Positions 34,936 to 55,527 are shown, counted from the first letter of the stretch. The stretch: 64,000 nt of DNA from Luidia sarsii (GCA_949987565.1 OX465115.1:6908566-6972565), one strand, 5' to 3'. Notes: a model not told the origin generated them from the sequence alone. Numbers and translations: made by a program.

Positions 34936-35358
<423 letters not shown>

Positions 35359-36076
35359 GGAAGACACCGACCGAGTTCCAAAATTAACCCAAACGGCTCT
35401 GACGGAGCCACCACATATTCACTAAGAGACGATTGCACACACTGTCTGCCGATCTGTTCCTCAATGTTTCGTTGTTGTTGTTGTTGTTGTTGTTGTCTGT
35501 TTGCCATCGATATTATTTCTGCCCCATGATGAGATAATTAGCCCCCTGAACCAGGATATAGGCCCCTATCATAAAATAATGATAATTTATTGCGTCGTTC
35601 GAACCTGTGCCCAGATAGACGGGAGATAAGGACTATTATAACTCATGAAATGGTAAAAAAAAATTAAAAAAAAACACATCTTGAAAAACATAGCTTTTTT
35701 TTTTTTTCTTGTACATGCCCTGTAGTACAGTAAAGTATCTTCATCTAATATAAAAAAAACGCATAATTATGCTATTCGGTTGCCTCTCTACATTAATTAT
35801 AATCATGATTGAGTAATACGCGCGTTTGGATACGGTAGTCTCCCATTCTGCGCGCGTTTCTGTGGCTCATTGTGTTAGGATAATCCCCCATTCCGCGCGT
35901 TTATGGGCACGCACGCATTGTGTGCTGATAATCCTTTTTTTCGCGCGTTTTTTGGGAGGAAGATGCACGCATATTACGGCGTCAGGCAAGTGTGACCGCC
36001 AGTGACTGCGTTTGCGTCCGCAATAATAATACAAGGCTCGACTCCCAGCACTCGACTCGCCACATTCACCTTGTGA

Positions 36077-36409
<333 letters not shown>

Positions 36410-36925
36410 GACACTCCCGCAACAACAACAACAACGGCTCTTATCAGAGCCACCACAACTTCCTGAAAAGAGAAATGTAGACAACGTCACTCTCATTATT
36501 TTAAGCTATAATTTAAACGTACTTATATATAAGGTCTAACCATGAATAGTTTGTCAAATAACGATAACATTTGAACAAGCTGTTTGATAGTTTCCAAGAG
36601 TCCACTTCCGATGTGTGATTGTCCAACGATATCCGTGATTATACTAGCCGACAGTCTATACAGGCCAGCCACATATAGAGTAAAGTTATAACGAGACACT
36701 ATTACTTTAGATTACTATATATTTGCATCCATTTTCTTTTCATTAAGATTTAAATTTGTTCTCGAATTTTGTGAGTGTAGGCCTAATTGGCACAGAGCTC
36801 TGGTAAGACATTGGGGCGCGAATTGTGGGATATGATCAGTGAAGCGTCCGGCTGGAAACGTCCAATCAGATCGCAATCAATTGTTCTTGCTGAAGCCCCG
36901 TAATGCTCTCCCAGTGGGCTTATAA

Positions 36926-37399
<474 letters not shown>

Positions 37400-38099
37400 G
37401 CGGACAAGCACACAATTCAAACTAAACGGCTCTTTTCAGAGCCATCAAACTTTCCCAAAAGAGATTGTATAACATGTCGCCGTCATCAACGATTCCTCAT
37501 TCAGTAGTTATTCATTGTCTATACAATAAATTATACTTAGCCTACTAATGCAACCTGTATAATTATTATTATTACCGATAACTTTTTCACAGTAAGCGAC
37601 ATATAGTTCGCGTTCCCGTTACAACTACGCGCTGCGTCGTTCGTGCCTGGCCGTTCCGGTCATAACGTGGGGCGCCCTCACTGGACCGAACGGATCCAAT
37701 CCCACCGAGCCAATCCATTCGCCACATTTGCAAGTAGTCCACTTTTCACGGCCGATTTCGTGCAGACCACTCTCCGCTTGCAGACCGGACTTGCACAGTT
37801 TCTCCGCTCTGGTATCTTTGGACAATACTTCCACGACGCAGCGAAGATCGTCCACTCTAACCAAAAAAGTTGTCTTCGTCATTGACAGATCCATGTATAA
37901 TTTCCAGGCCAATCGGTCGTTTCCAAAAAAGAAAAGAAAAGGGAATCATCATTATTTTGTATGCAGTCCCAAAATGCCCGTGTATGGATATTAACCACTT
38001 CTTCCAAGGAATCTACAAGGAGGTTTCGTAGTCGACTGCGCGCGTGTCTTGGCGCCAAATAGAACAATGGGACGGATGATCAGAATCCAGTCACTAAGC

Positions 38100-38107
38100 T
38101 TTTAAAG
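38100..38107 (+). promoter_or_regulatory. Altered TATA-like box of unit 10 H2B
   Basis: TTTAAAAG has become TTTTAAAG through A to T at 38103, with a second A to T at 38095 just upstream. All other H2B copies keep TTTAAAAG. The box keeps its distance from the ATG; strength may change. Confidence 0.7.
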
Positions 38108-38170
38108 CCAGCCCTTGTTGCTGGTCAACCATACGATCGCCACTCTCAGATCACAACACACGGAATCATC

Positions 38171-38542
38171 ATGCCTCCTAAAGCTAGCGGAAAAGGTCAG
38201 AAGAAGGCCGGAGCTCCCAAAGCTCCTCTTGGCACGGACAAGAAGAAGCGGCGCCATCGGCGCAAGGAGAGCTACGGCATCTACATTTACAAGGTCATGA
38301 AGCAGGTGCACCCCGACACTGGAATTTCAAGCCGCGCCATGACTATCATGAACAGCTTCGTCAGTGATATCTTTGAAAGAATCTCAGGAGAGGCATCTCG
38401 TCTGGCACTCTACAACAAGAAGTCGACCATCACCAGCCGAGAGATCCAAACTGCAGTGCGTCTACTCCTGCCAGGGGAGCTTGCCAAGCACGCAGTCAGC
38501 GAGGGCACGAAGGCCGTCACCAAGTATACAACTTCGAAGTAG
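38171..38542 (+). CDS. H2B: Histone H2B, unit 10, N65S variant
   Basis: Full length. AAT to AGT at 38363-38365 changes Asn65 (Met counted; human N67) to Ser in the [11 protein letters not shown] part of helix alpha2, a highly conserved run. It combines with a changed TATA-like box. Stem-loop at 38567-38582 is normal. Confidence 0.98.
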   Translation: MPPKASGKGQKKAGAPKAPLGTDKKKRRHRRKESYGIYIYKVMKQVHPDTGISSRAMTIMNSFVSDIFERISGEASRLALYNKKSTITSREIQTAVRLLLPGELAKHAVSEGTKAVTKYTTSK

Positions 38543-39142
38543 TCCAGAAGACACCATTAACCAAACGGCTCTCTTCAGAGCCACCACATTTTCAAAAAAG
38601 AGATCAAGTGAACAATTTCGTCTTCCAATTCGATTTCGTTTGATTAACTGTTAAAATTTTCAATCACTAAGATTTACTCCTTGAGTTATATGATTTACTG
38701 TAACATGTAACCGTCAAAACAAAAAATTAATTGAGGTTTCTTGGGTAAAAATGTTGAGACCTGGAGTTTATAATTATAGGACAGAGTCCACACAATTAAT
38801 GTGTGTAAGAGCATAATATACGCGACACATTGGGACAAACATCAGAGAACTTTTCTTTCCTTTTTCACAGAAGCCTATAGCGTATACTTCTAGTCACTCC
38901 GTTCAATTCGACAACCGGGTGAACTTACAAATTAATATCAGGAAATGGTGGCCAAACAGAAAGATCTTTTGAGATTGACGCGTTTGTCTTACGAAAAAGG
39001 CAGCGCCACCACCGTTGCGGGCCGACCGAAGTTATCCAGCCGTGAGTGATGACCGCGACGTGATTGGCTAACCGCCGATCCCTCAGAGCTCTATAAGTAT
39101 TCTGAACTAATCAGTCAACTGCATTCACAGCACTTGAGCTGA

Positions 39143-39565
<423 letters not shown>

Positions 39566-40285
39566 GGAAGACACCGACCGAGTTCCAAAATTAACCCAAA
39601 CGGCTCTGACGGAGCCACCACATATTCACTAAGAGACGATTGCACACACTGTCTGCCGATCTGTTCCTCAATGTTTCGTTGTTGTTGTTGTTGTTGTTGT
39701 TGTCTGTTTGCCATCGATATTATTTCTGCCCCATGATGAGATAATTAGCCCCCTGAACCAGGATATAGGCCCCTATCATAAAATAATGATAATTTATTGC
39801 GTCGTTCGAACCTGTGCCCAGATAGACGGGAGATAAGGACTATTATAACTCATGAAATGGTAAAAAAAAATATTAAAAAAAAACACATCTTGAAAAACAT
39901 AGCTTTTTTTTTTTTTCTTGTACATGCCCTGTAGTACAGTAAAGTATCTTCATCTAATATAAAAAAAACGCATAATTATGCTATTCGGTTGCCTCTCTAC
40001 ATTAATTATAATCATGATTGAGTAATACGCGCGTTTGGATACGGTAGTCTCCCATTCTGCGCGCGTTTCTGTGGCTCATTGTGTTAGGATAATCCCCCAT
40101 TCCGCGCGTTTATGGGCACGCACGCATTGTGTGCTGATAATCCTTTTTTTCGCGCGTTTTTTGGGAGGAAGATGCACGCATATTACGGCGTCAGGCAAGT
40201 GTGACCGCCAGTGACTGCGTTTGCGTCCGCAATAATAATACAAGGCTCGACTCCCAGCACTCGACTCGCCACATTCACCTTGTGA

Positions 40286-40618
<333 letters not shown>

Positions 40619-41134
40619 GACACTCCCGCAACAACAACAACAACGGCTCTTATCAGAGCCACCACAACTTCCTGAAAAGAGAAATGTAGACAACGTCACT
40701 CTCATTATTTTAAGCTATAATTTAAACGTACTTATATATAAGGTCTAACCATGAATAGTTTGTCAAATAACGATAACATTTGAACAAGCTGTTTGATAGT
40801 TTCCAAGAGTCCACTTCCGATGTGTGATTGTCCAACGATATCCGTGATTATACTAGCCGACAGTCTATACAGGCCAGCCACATATAGAGTAAAGTTATAA
40901 CGAGACACTATTACTTTAGATTACTATATATTTGCATCCATTTTCTTTTCATTAAGATTTAAATTTGTTCTCGAATTTTGTGAGTGTAGGCCTAATTGGC
41001 ACAGAGCTCTGGTAAGACATTGGGGCGCGAATTGTGGGATATGATCAGTGAAGCGTCCGGCTGGAAACGTCCAATCAGATCGCAATCAATTGTTCTTGCT
41101 GAAGCCCCGTAATGCTCTCCCAGTGGGCTTATAA

Positions 41135-41608
<474 letters not shown>

Positions 41609-42379
41609 GCGGACAAGCACACAATTCAAACTAAACGGCTCTTTTCAGAGCCATCAAACTTTCCCAAAAGAGATTGTATAACATGTCGCCGTCATCAACG
41701 ATTCCTCATTCAGTAGTTATTCATTGTCTATACAATAAATTATACTTAGCCTACTAATGCAACCTGTATAATTATTATTATTACCGATAACTTTTTCACA
41801 GTAAGCGACATATAGTTCGCGTTCCCGTTACAACTACGCGCTGCGTCGTTCGTGCCTGGCCGTTCCGGTCATAACGTGGGGCGCCCTCACTGGACCGAAC
41901 GGATCCAATCCCACCGAGCCAATCCATTCGCCACATTTGCAAGTAGTCCACTTTTCACGGCCGATTTCGTGCAGACCACTCTCCGCTTGCAGACCGGACT
42001 TGCACAGTTTCTCCGCTCTGGTATCTTTGGACAATACTTCCACGACGCAGCGAAGATCGTCCACTCTAACCAAAAAAGTTGTCTTCGTCATTGACAGATC
42101 CATGTATAATTTCCAGGCCAATCGGTCGTTTCCAAAAAAGAAAAGAAAAGGGAATCATCATTATTTTGTATGCAGTCCCAAAATGCCCGTGTATGGATAT
42201 TAACCACTTCTTCCAAGGAATCTACAAGGAGGTTTCGTAGTCGACTGCGCGCGTGTCTTGGCGCCAAATAGAACAATGGGACGGATGATCAGAATCCAGT
42301 CACAAAGCTTTAAAAGCCAGCCCTTGTTGCTGGTCAACCATACGATCGCCACTCTCAGATCACAACACACGGAATCATC

Positions 42380-42751
42380 ATGCCTCCTAAAGCTAGCGGA
42401 AAAGGTCAGAAGAAGGCCGGAGCTCCCAAAGCTCCTCTTGGCACGGACAAGAAGAAGCGGCGCCATCGGCGCAAGGAGAGCTACGGCATCTACATTTACA
42501 AGGTCATGAAGCAGGTGCACCCCGACACTGGAATTTCAAGCCGCGCCATGACTATCATGAACAGCTTCGTCAATGATATCTTTGAAAGAATCTCAGGAGA
42601 GGCATCTCGTCTGGCACTCTACAACAAGAAGTCGACCATCACCAGCCGAGAGATCCAAACTGCAGTGCGTCTACTCCTGCCAGGGGAGCTTGCCAAGCAC
42701 GCAGTCAGCGAGGGCACGAAGGCCGTCACCAAGTATACAACTTCGAAGTAG
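42380..42751 (+). CDS. H2B: Histone H2B, unit 11
   Basis: The protein is identical to unit 1. TATA-like box at 42309-42316, stem-loop at 42776-42791. Its H2A partner in this unit is destroyed. Confidence 0.99.
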   Translation: MPPKASGKGQKKAGAPKAPLGTDKKKRRHRRKESYGIYIYKVMKQVHPDTGISSRAMTIMNSFVNDIFERISGEASRLALYNKKSTITSREIQTAVRLLLPGELAKHAVSEGTKAVTKYTTSK

Positions 42752-43351
42752 TCCAGAAGACACCATTAACCAAACGGCTCTCTTCAGAGCCACCACATTT
42801 TCAAAAAAGAGATCAAGTGAACAATTTCGTCTTCCAATTCGATTTCGTTTGATTAACTGTTAAAATTTTCAATCACTAAGATTTACTCCTTGAGTTATAT
42901 GATTTACGGTAACATGTAACCGTCAAAACAAAAAATTAATTGAGGTTTCTTGGGTAAAAATGTTGAGACCTGGAGTTTATAATTATAGGACAGAGTCCAC
43001 ACAATTAATGTGTGTAAGAGCATAATATACGCGACACATTGGGACAAACATCAGAGAACTTTTCTTTCCTTTTTCACAGAAGCCTATAGCGTATACTTCT
43101 AGTCACTCCGTTCAATTCGACAACCGGGTGAACTTACAAATTAATATCAGGAAATGGTGGCCAAACAGAAAGATCTTTTGAGATTGACACGTTTGTCTTA
43201 CGAAAAAGGCAGCGCCACCACCGTTGCGGGCCGACCGAAGTTATCCAGCCGTGAGTGATGACCGCGACGTGATTGGCTAACCGCCGATCCCTCAGAGCTC
43301 TATAAGTATTCTGAACTAATCAGTCAACTGCATTCACAGCACTTGAGCTGA

Positions 43352-43597
<246 letters not shown>

Positions 43598-44146
43598 TGA
43601 GATAATTAGCCCCCTGAACCAGGATATAGGCCCCTATCATAAAATAATGATAATTTATTGCGTCGTTCGAACCTGTGCCCAGATAGACGGGAGATAAGGA
43701 CTATTATAACTCATGAAATGGTAAAAAAAAATATTAAAAAAAAACACATCTTGAAAAACATAGCTTTTTGTTTTTTTCTTGTACATGCCCTGTAGTACAG
43801 TAAAGTATCTTCATCTAATATAAAAAAAACGCATAATTATGCTATTCGGTTGCCTCTCTACATTAATTATAATCATGATTGAGTAATACGCGCGTTTGGA
43901 TACGGTAGTCTCCCATTCTGCGCGCGTTTCTGTGGCTCATTGTGTTAGGATAATCCCCCATTCCGCGCGTTTATGGGCACGCACGCATTGTGTGCTGATA
44001 ATCCTTTTTTTCGCGCGTTTTTTGGGAGGAAGATGCACGCATATTACGGCGTCAGGCAAGTGTGACCGCCAGTGACTGCGTTTGCGTCCGCAATAATAAT
44101 ACAAGGCTCGACTCCCAGCACTCGACTCGCCACATTCACCTTGTGA

Positions 44147-44479
<333 letters not shown>

Positions 44480-44995
44480 GACACTCCCGCAACAACAACA
44501 ACAACGGCTCTTATCAGAGCCACCACAACTTCCTGAAAAGAGAAATGTAGACAACGTCACTCTCATTATTTTAAGCTATAATTTAAACGTACTTATATAT
44601 AAGGTCTAACCATGAATAGTTTGTCAAATAACGATAACATTTGAACAAGCTGTTTGATAGTTTCCAAGAGTCCACTTCCGATGTGTGATTGTCCAACGAT
44701 ATCCGTGATTATACTAGCCGACAGTCTATACAGGCCAGCCACATATAGAGTAAAGTTATAACGAGACACTATTACTTTAGATTACTATATATTTGCATCC
44801 ATTTTCTTTTCATTAAGATTTAAATTTGTTCTCGAATTTTGTGAGTGTAGGCCTAATTGGCACAGAGCTCTGGTAAGACATTGGGGCGCGAATTGTGGGA
44901 TATGATCAGTGAAGCGTCCGGCTGGAAACGTCCAATCAGATCGCAATCAATTGTTCTTGCTGAAGCCCCGTAATGCTCTCCCAGTGGGCTTATAA

Positions 44996-45469
<474 letters not shown>

Positions 45470-46240
45470 GCGGACAAGCACACAATTCAAACTAAACGGC
45501 TCTTTTCAGAGCCATCAAACTTTCCCAAAAGAGATTGTATAACATGTCGCCGTCATCAACGATTCCTCATTCAGTAGTTATTCATTGTCTATACAATAAA
45601 TTATACTTAGCCTACTAATGCAACCTGTATAATTATTATTATTACCGATAACTTTTTCACAGTAAGCGACATATAGTTCGCGTTCCCGTTACAACTACGC
45701 GCTGCGTCGTTCGTGCCTGGCCGTTCCGGTCATAACGTGGGGCGCCCTCACTGGACCGAACGGATCCAATCCCACCGAGCCAATCCATTCGCCACATTTG
45801 CAAGTAGTCCACTTTTCACGGCCGATTTCGTGCAGACCACTCTCCGCTTGCAGACCGGACTTGCACAGTTTCTCCGCTCTGGTATCTTTGGACAATACTT
45901 CCACGACGCAGCGAAGATCGTCCACTCTAACCAAAAAAGTTGTCTTCGTCATTGACAGATCCATGTATAATTTCCAGGCCAATCGGTCGTTTCCAAAAAA
46001 GAAAAGAAAAGGGAATCATCATTATTTTGTATGCAGTCCCAAAATGCCCGTGTATGGATATTAACCACTTCTTCCAAGGAATCTACAAGGAGGTTTCGTA
46101 GTCGACTGCGCGCGTGTCTTGGCGCCAAATAGAACAATGGGACGGATGATCAGAATCCAGTCACAAAGCTTTAAAAGCCAGCCCTTGTTGCTGGTCAACC
46201 ATACGATCGCCACTCTCAGATCACAACACACGGAATCATC

Positions 46241-46339
46241 ATGCCTCCTAAAGCTAGCGGAAAAGGTCAGAAGAAGGCCGGAGCTCCCAAAGCTCCTCTT
46301 GGCACGGACAAGAAGAAGCACAAGACAAGACTATTATAA
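46241..46339 (+). pseudogene. H2B: Histone H2B, unit 12, truncated after residue 26
   Basis: The promoter (E2F palindrome, TATA-like box 46170-46177) and the first 26 codons, through GTDKKK, are normal. The sequence then passes through nine bases of foreign filler (46320-46328) into the H2A-H4 spacer. Translation adds H-K-T-R-L-L and stops at 46339, giving 32 residues: a bare basic tail with no histone fold. The H2B stem-loop and the whole H2A gene with its promoter are gone from this unit. Confidence 0.95.
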
Positions 46340-46776
46340 CTCATGAAATGGTAAAAAAAAATATTAAAAAAAAACACATCTTGAAAAACATAGCTTTTTG
46401 TTTTTTTCTTGTACATGCCCTGTAGTACAGTAAAGTATCTTCATCTAATATAAAAAAAACGCATAATTATGCTATTCGGTTGCCTCTCTACATTAATTAT
46501 AATCATGATTGAGTAATACGCGCGTTTGGATACGGTAGTCTCCCATTCTGCGCGCGTTTCTGTGGCTCATTGTGTTAGGATAATCCCCCATTCCGCGCGT
46601 TTATGGGCACGCACGCATTGTGTGCTGATAATCCTTTTTTTCGCGCGTTTTTTGGGAGGAAGATGCACGCATATTACGGCGTCAGGCAAGTGTGACCGCC
46701 AGTGACTGCGTTTGCGTCCGCAATAATAATACAAGGCTCGACTCCCAGCACTCGACTCGCCACATTCACCTTGTGA

Positions 46777-47109
<333 letters not shown>

Positions 47110-47625
47110 GACACTCCCGCAACAACAACAACAACGGCTCTTATCAGAGCCACCACAACTTCCTGAAAAGAGAAATGTAGACAACGTCACTCTCATTATT
47201 TTAAGCTATAATTTAAACGTACTTATATATAAGGTCTAACCATGAATAGTTTGTCAAATAACGATAACATTTGAACAAGCTGTTTGATAGTTTCCAAGAG
47301 TCCACTTCCGATGTGTGATTGTCCAACGATATCCGTGATTATACTAGCCGACAGTCTATACAGGCCAGCCACATATAGAGTAAAGTTATAACGAGACACT
47401 ATTACTTTAGATTACTATATATTTGCATCCATTTTCTTTTCATTAAGATTTAAATTTGTTCTCGAATTTTGTGAGTGTAGGCCTAATTGGCACAGAGCTC
47501 TGGTAAGACATTGGGGCGCGAATTGTGGGATATGATCAGTGAAGCGTCCGGCTGGAAACGTCCAATCAGATCGCAATCAATTGTTCTTGCTGAAGCCCCG
47601 TAATGCTCTCCCAGTGGGCTTATAA

Positions 47626-48099
<474 letters not shown>

Positions 48100-48870
48100 G
48101 CGGACAAGCACACAATTCAAACTAAACGGCTCTTTTCAGAGCCATCAAACTTTCCCAAAAGAGATTGTATAACATGTCGCCGTCATCAACGATTCCTCAT
48201 TCAGTAGTTATTCATTGTCTATACAATAAATTATACTTAGCCTACTAATGCAACCTGTATAATTATTATTATTACCGATAACTTTTTCACAGTAAGCGAC
48301 ATATAGTTCGCGTTCCCGTTACAACTACGCGCTGCGTCGTTCGTGCCTGGCCGTTCCGGTCATAACGTGGGGCGCCCTCACTGGACCGAACGGATCCAAT
48401 CCCACCGAGCCAATCCATTCGCCACATTTGCAAGTAGTCCACTTTTCACGGCCGATTTCGTGCAGACCACTCTCCGCTTGCAGACCGGACTTGCACAGTT
48501 TCTCCGCTCTGGTATCTTTGGACAATACTTCCACGACGCAGCGAAGATCGTCCACTCTAACCAAAAAAGTTGTCTTCGTCATTGACAGATCCATGTATAA
48601 TTTCCAGGCCAATCGGTCGTTTCCAAAAAAGAAAAGAAAAGGGAATCATCATTATTTTGTATGCAGTCCCAAAATGCCCGTGTATGGATATTAACCACTT
48701 CTTCCAAGGAATCTACAAGGAGGTTTCGTAGTCGACTGCGCGCGTGTCTTGGCGCCAAATAGAACAATGGGACGGATGATCAGAATCCAGTCACAAAGCT
48801 TTAAAAGCCAGCCCTTGTTGCTGGTCAACCATACGATCGCCACTCTCAGATCACAACACACGGAATCATC

Positions 48871-49242
48871 ATGCCTCCTAAAGCTAGCGGAAAAGGTCAG
48901 AAGAAGGCCGGAGCTCCCAAAGCTCCTCTTGGCACGGACAAGAAGAAGCGGCGCCATCGGCGCAAGGAGAGCTACGGCATCTACATTTACAAGGTCATGA
49001 AGCAGGTGCACCCCGACACTGGAATTTCAAGCCGCGCCATGACTATCATGAACAGCTTCGTCAATAATATCTTTGAAAGAATCTCAGGAGAGGCATCTCG
49101 TCTGGCACTCTACAACAAGAAGTCGACCATCACCAGCCGAGAGATCCAAACTGCAGTGCGTCTACTCCTGCCAGGGGAGCTTGCCAAGCACGCAGTCAGC
49201 GAGGGCACGAAGGCCGTCACCAAGTATACAACTTCGAAGTAG
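48871..49242 (+). CDS. H2B: Histone H2B, unit 13, D66N variant
   Basis: Full length. GAT to AAT at 49066-49068 changes Asp66 (human D68) to Asn, removing a charge from helix alpha2 near the surface that meets H4 in the octamer. It is adjacent to the residue changed in unit 10. TATA-like box at 48800-48807, stem-loop at 49267-49282. Confidence 0.98.
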   Translation: MPPKASGKGQKKAGAPKAPLGTDKKKRRHRRKESYGIYIYKVMKQVHPDTGISSRAMTIMNSFVNNIFERISGEASRLALYNKKSTITSREIQTAVRLLLPGELAKHAVSEGTKAVTKYTTSK

Positions 49243-49842
49243 TCCAGAAGACACCATTAACCAAACGGCTCTCTTCAGAGCCACCACATTTTCAAAAAAG
49301 AGATCAAGTGAACAATTTCGTCTTCCAATTCGATTTCGTTTGATTAACTGTTAAAATTTTCAATCACTAAGATTTACTCCTTGAGTTATATGATTTACGG
49401 TAACATGTAACCGTCAAAACAAAAAAATAATTGAGGTTTCTTGGGTAAAAATGTTGAGACCTGGAGTTTATAATTATAGGACAGAGTCCACACAATTAAT
49501 GTGTGTAAGAGCATAATATACGCGACACATTGGGACAAACATCAGAGAACTTTTCTTTCCTTTTTCACAGAAGCCTATAGCGTATACTTCTAGTCACTCC
49601 GTTCAATTCGACAACCGGGTGAACTTACAAATTAATATCAGGAAATGGTGGCCAAACAGAAAGATCTTTTGAGATTGACGCGTTTGTCTTACGAAAAAGG
49701 CAGCGCCACCACCGTTGCGGGCCGACCGAAGTTATCCAGCCGTGAGTGATGACCGCGACGTGATTGGCTAACCGCCGATCCCTCAGAGCTCTATAAGTAT
49801 TCTGAACTAATCAGTCAACTGCATTCACAGCACTTGAGCTGA

Positions 49843-50265
<423 letters not shown>

Positions 50266-50985
50266 GGAAGACACCGACCGAGTTCCAAAATTAACCCAAA
50301 CGGCTCTGACGGAGCCACCACATATTCACTAAGAGACGATTGCACACACTGTCTGCCGATCTGTTCCTCAATGTTTCGTTGTTGTTGTTGTTGTTGTTGT
50401 TGTCTGTTTGCCATCGATATTATTTCTGCCCCATGATGAGATAATTAGCCCCCTGAACCAGGATATAGGCCCCTATCATAAAATAATGATAATTTATTGC
50501 GTCGTTCGAACCTGTGCCCAGATAGACGGGAGATAAGGACTATTATAACTCATGAAATGGTAAAAAAAAATATTAAAAAAAAACACATCTTGAAAAACAT
50601 AGCTTTTTGTTTTTTTCTTGTACATGCCCTGTAGTACAGTAAAGTATCTTCATCTAATATAAAAAAACCGCATAATTATGCTATTCGGTTGCCTCTCTAC
50701 ATTAATTATAATCATGATTGAGTAATACGCGCGTTTGGATACGGTAGTCTCCCATTCTGCGCGCGTTTCTGTGGCTCATTGTGTTAGGATAATCCCCCAT
50801 TCCGCGCGTTTATGGGCACGCACGCATTGTGTGCTGATAATCCTTTTTTTCGCGCGTTTTTTGGGAGGAAGATGCACGCATATTACGGCGTCAGGCAAGT
50901 GTGACCGCCAGTGACTGCGTTTGCGTCCGCAATAATAATACAAGGCTCGACTCCCAGCACTCGACTCGCCACATTCACCTTGTGA

Positions 50986-51318
<333 letters not shown>

Positions 51319-51834
51319 GACACTCCCGCAACAACAACAACAACGGCTCTTATCAGAGCCACCACAACTTCCTGAAAAGAGAAATGTAGACAACGTCACT
51401 CTCATTATTTTAAGCTATAATTTAAACGTACTTATATATAAGGTCTAACCATGAATAGTTTGTCAAATAACGATAACATTTGAACAAGCTGTTTGATAGT
51501 TTCCAAGAGTCCACTTCCGATGTGTGATTGTCCAACGATATCCGTGATTATACTAGCCGACAGTCTATACAGGCCAGCCACATATAGAGTAAAGTTATAA
51601 CGAGACACTATTACTTTAGATTACTATATATTTGCATCCATTTTCTTTTCATTAAGATTTAAATTTGTTCTCGAATTTTGTGAGTGTAGGCCTAATTGGC
51701 ACAGAGCTCTGGTAAGACATTGGGGCGCGAATTGTGGGATATGATCAGTGAAGCGTCCGGCTGGAAACGTCCAATCAGATCGCAATCAATTGTTCTTGCT
51801 GAAGCCCCGTAATGCTCTCCCAGTGGGCTTATAA

Positions 51835-52308
<474 letters not shown>

Positions 52309-53079
52309 GCGGACAAGCACACAATTCAAACTAAACGGCTCTTTTCAGAGCCATCAAACTTTCCCAAAAGAGATTGTATAACATGTCGCCGTCATCAACG
52401 ATTCCTCATTCAGTAGTTATTCATTGTCTATACAATAAATTATACTTAGCCTACTAATGCAACCTGTATAATTATTATTATTACCGATAACTTTTTCACA
52501 GTAAGCGACATATAGTTCGCGTTCCCGTTACAACTACGCGCTGCGTCGTTCGTGCCTGGCCGTTCCGGTCATAACGTGGGGCGCCCTCACTGGACCGAAC
52601 GGATCCAATCCCACCGAGCCAATCCATTCGCCACATTTGCAAGTAGTCCACTTTTCACGGCCGATTTCGTGCAGACCACTCTCCGCTTGCAGACCGGACT
52701 TGCACAGTTTCTCCGCTCTGGTATCTTTGGACAATACTTCCACGACGCAGCGAAGATCGTCCACTCTAACCAAAAAAGTTGTCTTCGTCATTGACAGATC
52801 CATGTATAATTTCCAGGCCAATCGGTCGTTTCCAAAAAAGAAAAGAAAAGGGAATCATCATTATTTTGTATGCAGTCCCAAAATGCCCGTGTATGGATAT
52901 TAACCACTTCTTCCAAGGAATCTACAAGGAGGTTTCGTAGTCGACTGCGCGCGTGTCTTGGCGCCAAATAGAACAATGGGACGGATGATCAGAATCCAGT
53001 CACAAAGCTTTAAAAGCCAGCCCTTGTTGCTGGTCAACCATACGATCGCCACTCTCAGATCACAACACACGGAATCATC

Positions 53080-53451
53080 ATGCCTCCTAAAGCTAGCGGA
53101 AAAGGTCAGAAGAAGGCCGGAGCTCCCAAAGCTCCTCTTGGCACGGACAAGAAGAAGCGGCGCCATCGGCGCAAGGAGAGCTACGGCATCTACATTTACA
53201 AGGTCATGAAGCAGGTGCACCCCGACACTGGAATTTCAAGCCGCGCCATGACTATCATGAACAGCTTCGTCAATGATATCTTTGAAAGAATCTCAGGAGA
53301 GGCATCTCGTCTGGCACTCTACAACAAGAAGTCGACCATCACCAGCCGAGAGATCCAAACTGCAGTGCGTCTACTCCTGCCAGGGGAGCTTGCCAAGCAC
53401 GCAGTCAGCGAGGGCACGAAGGCCGTCACCAAGTATACAACTTCGAAGTAG
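53080..53451 (+). CDS. H2B: Histone H2B, unit 14
   Basis: The protein is identical to unit 1. TATA-like box at 53009-53016, stem-loop at 53476-53491. Confidence 0.99.
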   Translation: MPPKASGKGQKKAGAPKAPLGTDKKKRRHRRKESYGIYIYKVMKQVHPDTGISSRAMTIMNSFVNDIFERISGEASRLALYNKKSTITSREIQTAVRLLLPGELAKHAVSEGTKAVTKYTTSK

Positions 53452-54051
53452 TCCAGAAGACACCATTAACCAAACGGCTCTCTTCAGAGCCACCACATTT
53501 TCAAAAAAGAGATCAAGTGAACAATTTCGTCTTCCAATTCGATTTCGTTTGATTAACTGTTAAAATTTTCAATCACTAAGATTTACTCCTTGAGTTATAT
53601 GATTTACGGTAACATGTAACCGTCAAAACAAAAAATTAATTGAGGTTTCTTGGGTAAAAATGTTGAGACCTGGAGTTTATAATTATAGGACAGAGTCCAC
53701 ACAATTAATGTGTGTAAGAGCATAATATACGCGACACATTGGGACAAACATCAGAGAACTTTTCTTTCCTTTTTCACAGAAGCCTATAGCGTATACTTCT
53801 AGTCACTCCGTTCAATTCGACAACCGGGTGAACTTACAAATTAATATCAGGAAATGGTGGCCAAACAGAAAGATCTTTTGAGATTGACGCGTTTGTCTTA
53901 CGAAAAAGGCAGCGCCACCACCGTTGCGGGCCGACCGAAGTTATCCAGCCGTGAGTGATGACCGCGACGTGATTGGCTAACCGCCGATCCCTCAGAGCTC
54001 TATAAGTATTCTGAACTAATCAGTCAACTGCATTCACAGCACTTGAGCTGA

Positions 54052-54474
<423 letters not shown>

Positions 54475-55194
54475 GGAAGACACCGACCGAGTTCCAAAAT
54501 TAACCCAAACGGCTCTGACGGAGCCACCACATATTCACTAAGAGACGATTGCACACACTGTCTGCCGATCTGTTCCTCAATGTTTCGTTGTTGTTGTTGT
54601 TGTTGTTGTTGTCTGTTTGCCATCGATATTATTTCTGCCCCATGATGAGATAATTAGCCCCCTGAACCAGGATATAGGCCCCTATCATAAAATAATGATA
54701 ATTTATTGCGTCGTTCGAACCTGTGCCCAGATAGACGGGAGATAAGGACTATTATAACTCATGAAATGGTAAAAAAAAATATTAAAAAAAAACACATCTT
54801 GAAAAACATAGCTTTTTGTTTTTTTCTTGTACATGCCCTGTAGTACAGTAAAGTATCTTCATCTGATATAAAAAAAACGCATAATTATGCTATTCGGTTG
54901 CCTCTCTACATTAATTATAATCATGATTGAGTAATACGCGCGTTTGGATACGGTAGTCTCCCATTCTGCGCGCGTTTCTGTGGCTCATTGTGTTAGGATA
55001 ATCCCCCATTCCGCGCGTTTATGGGCACGCACGCATTGTGTGCTGATAATCCTTTTTTTCGCGCGTTTTTTGGGAGGAAGATGCACGCATATTACGGCGT
55101 CAGGCAAGTGTGACCGCCAGTGACTGCGTTTGCGTCCGCAATAATAATACAAGGCTCGACTCCCAGCACTCGACTCGCCACATTCACCTTGTGA

Positions 55195-55527
<333 letters not shown>

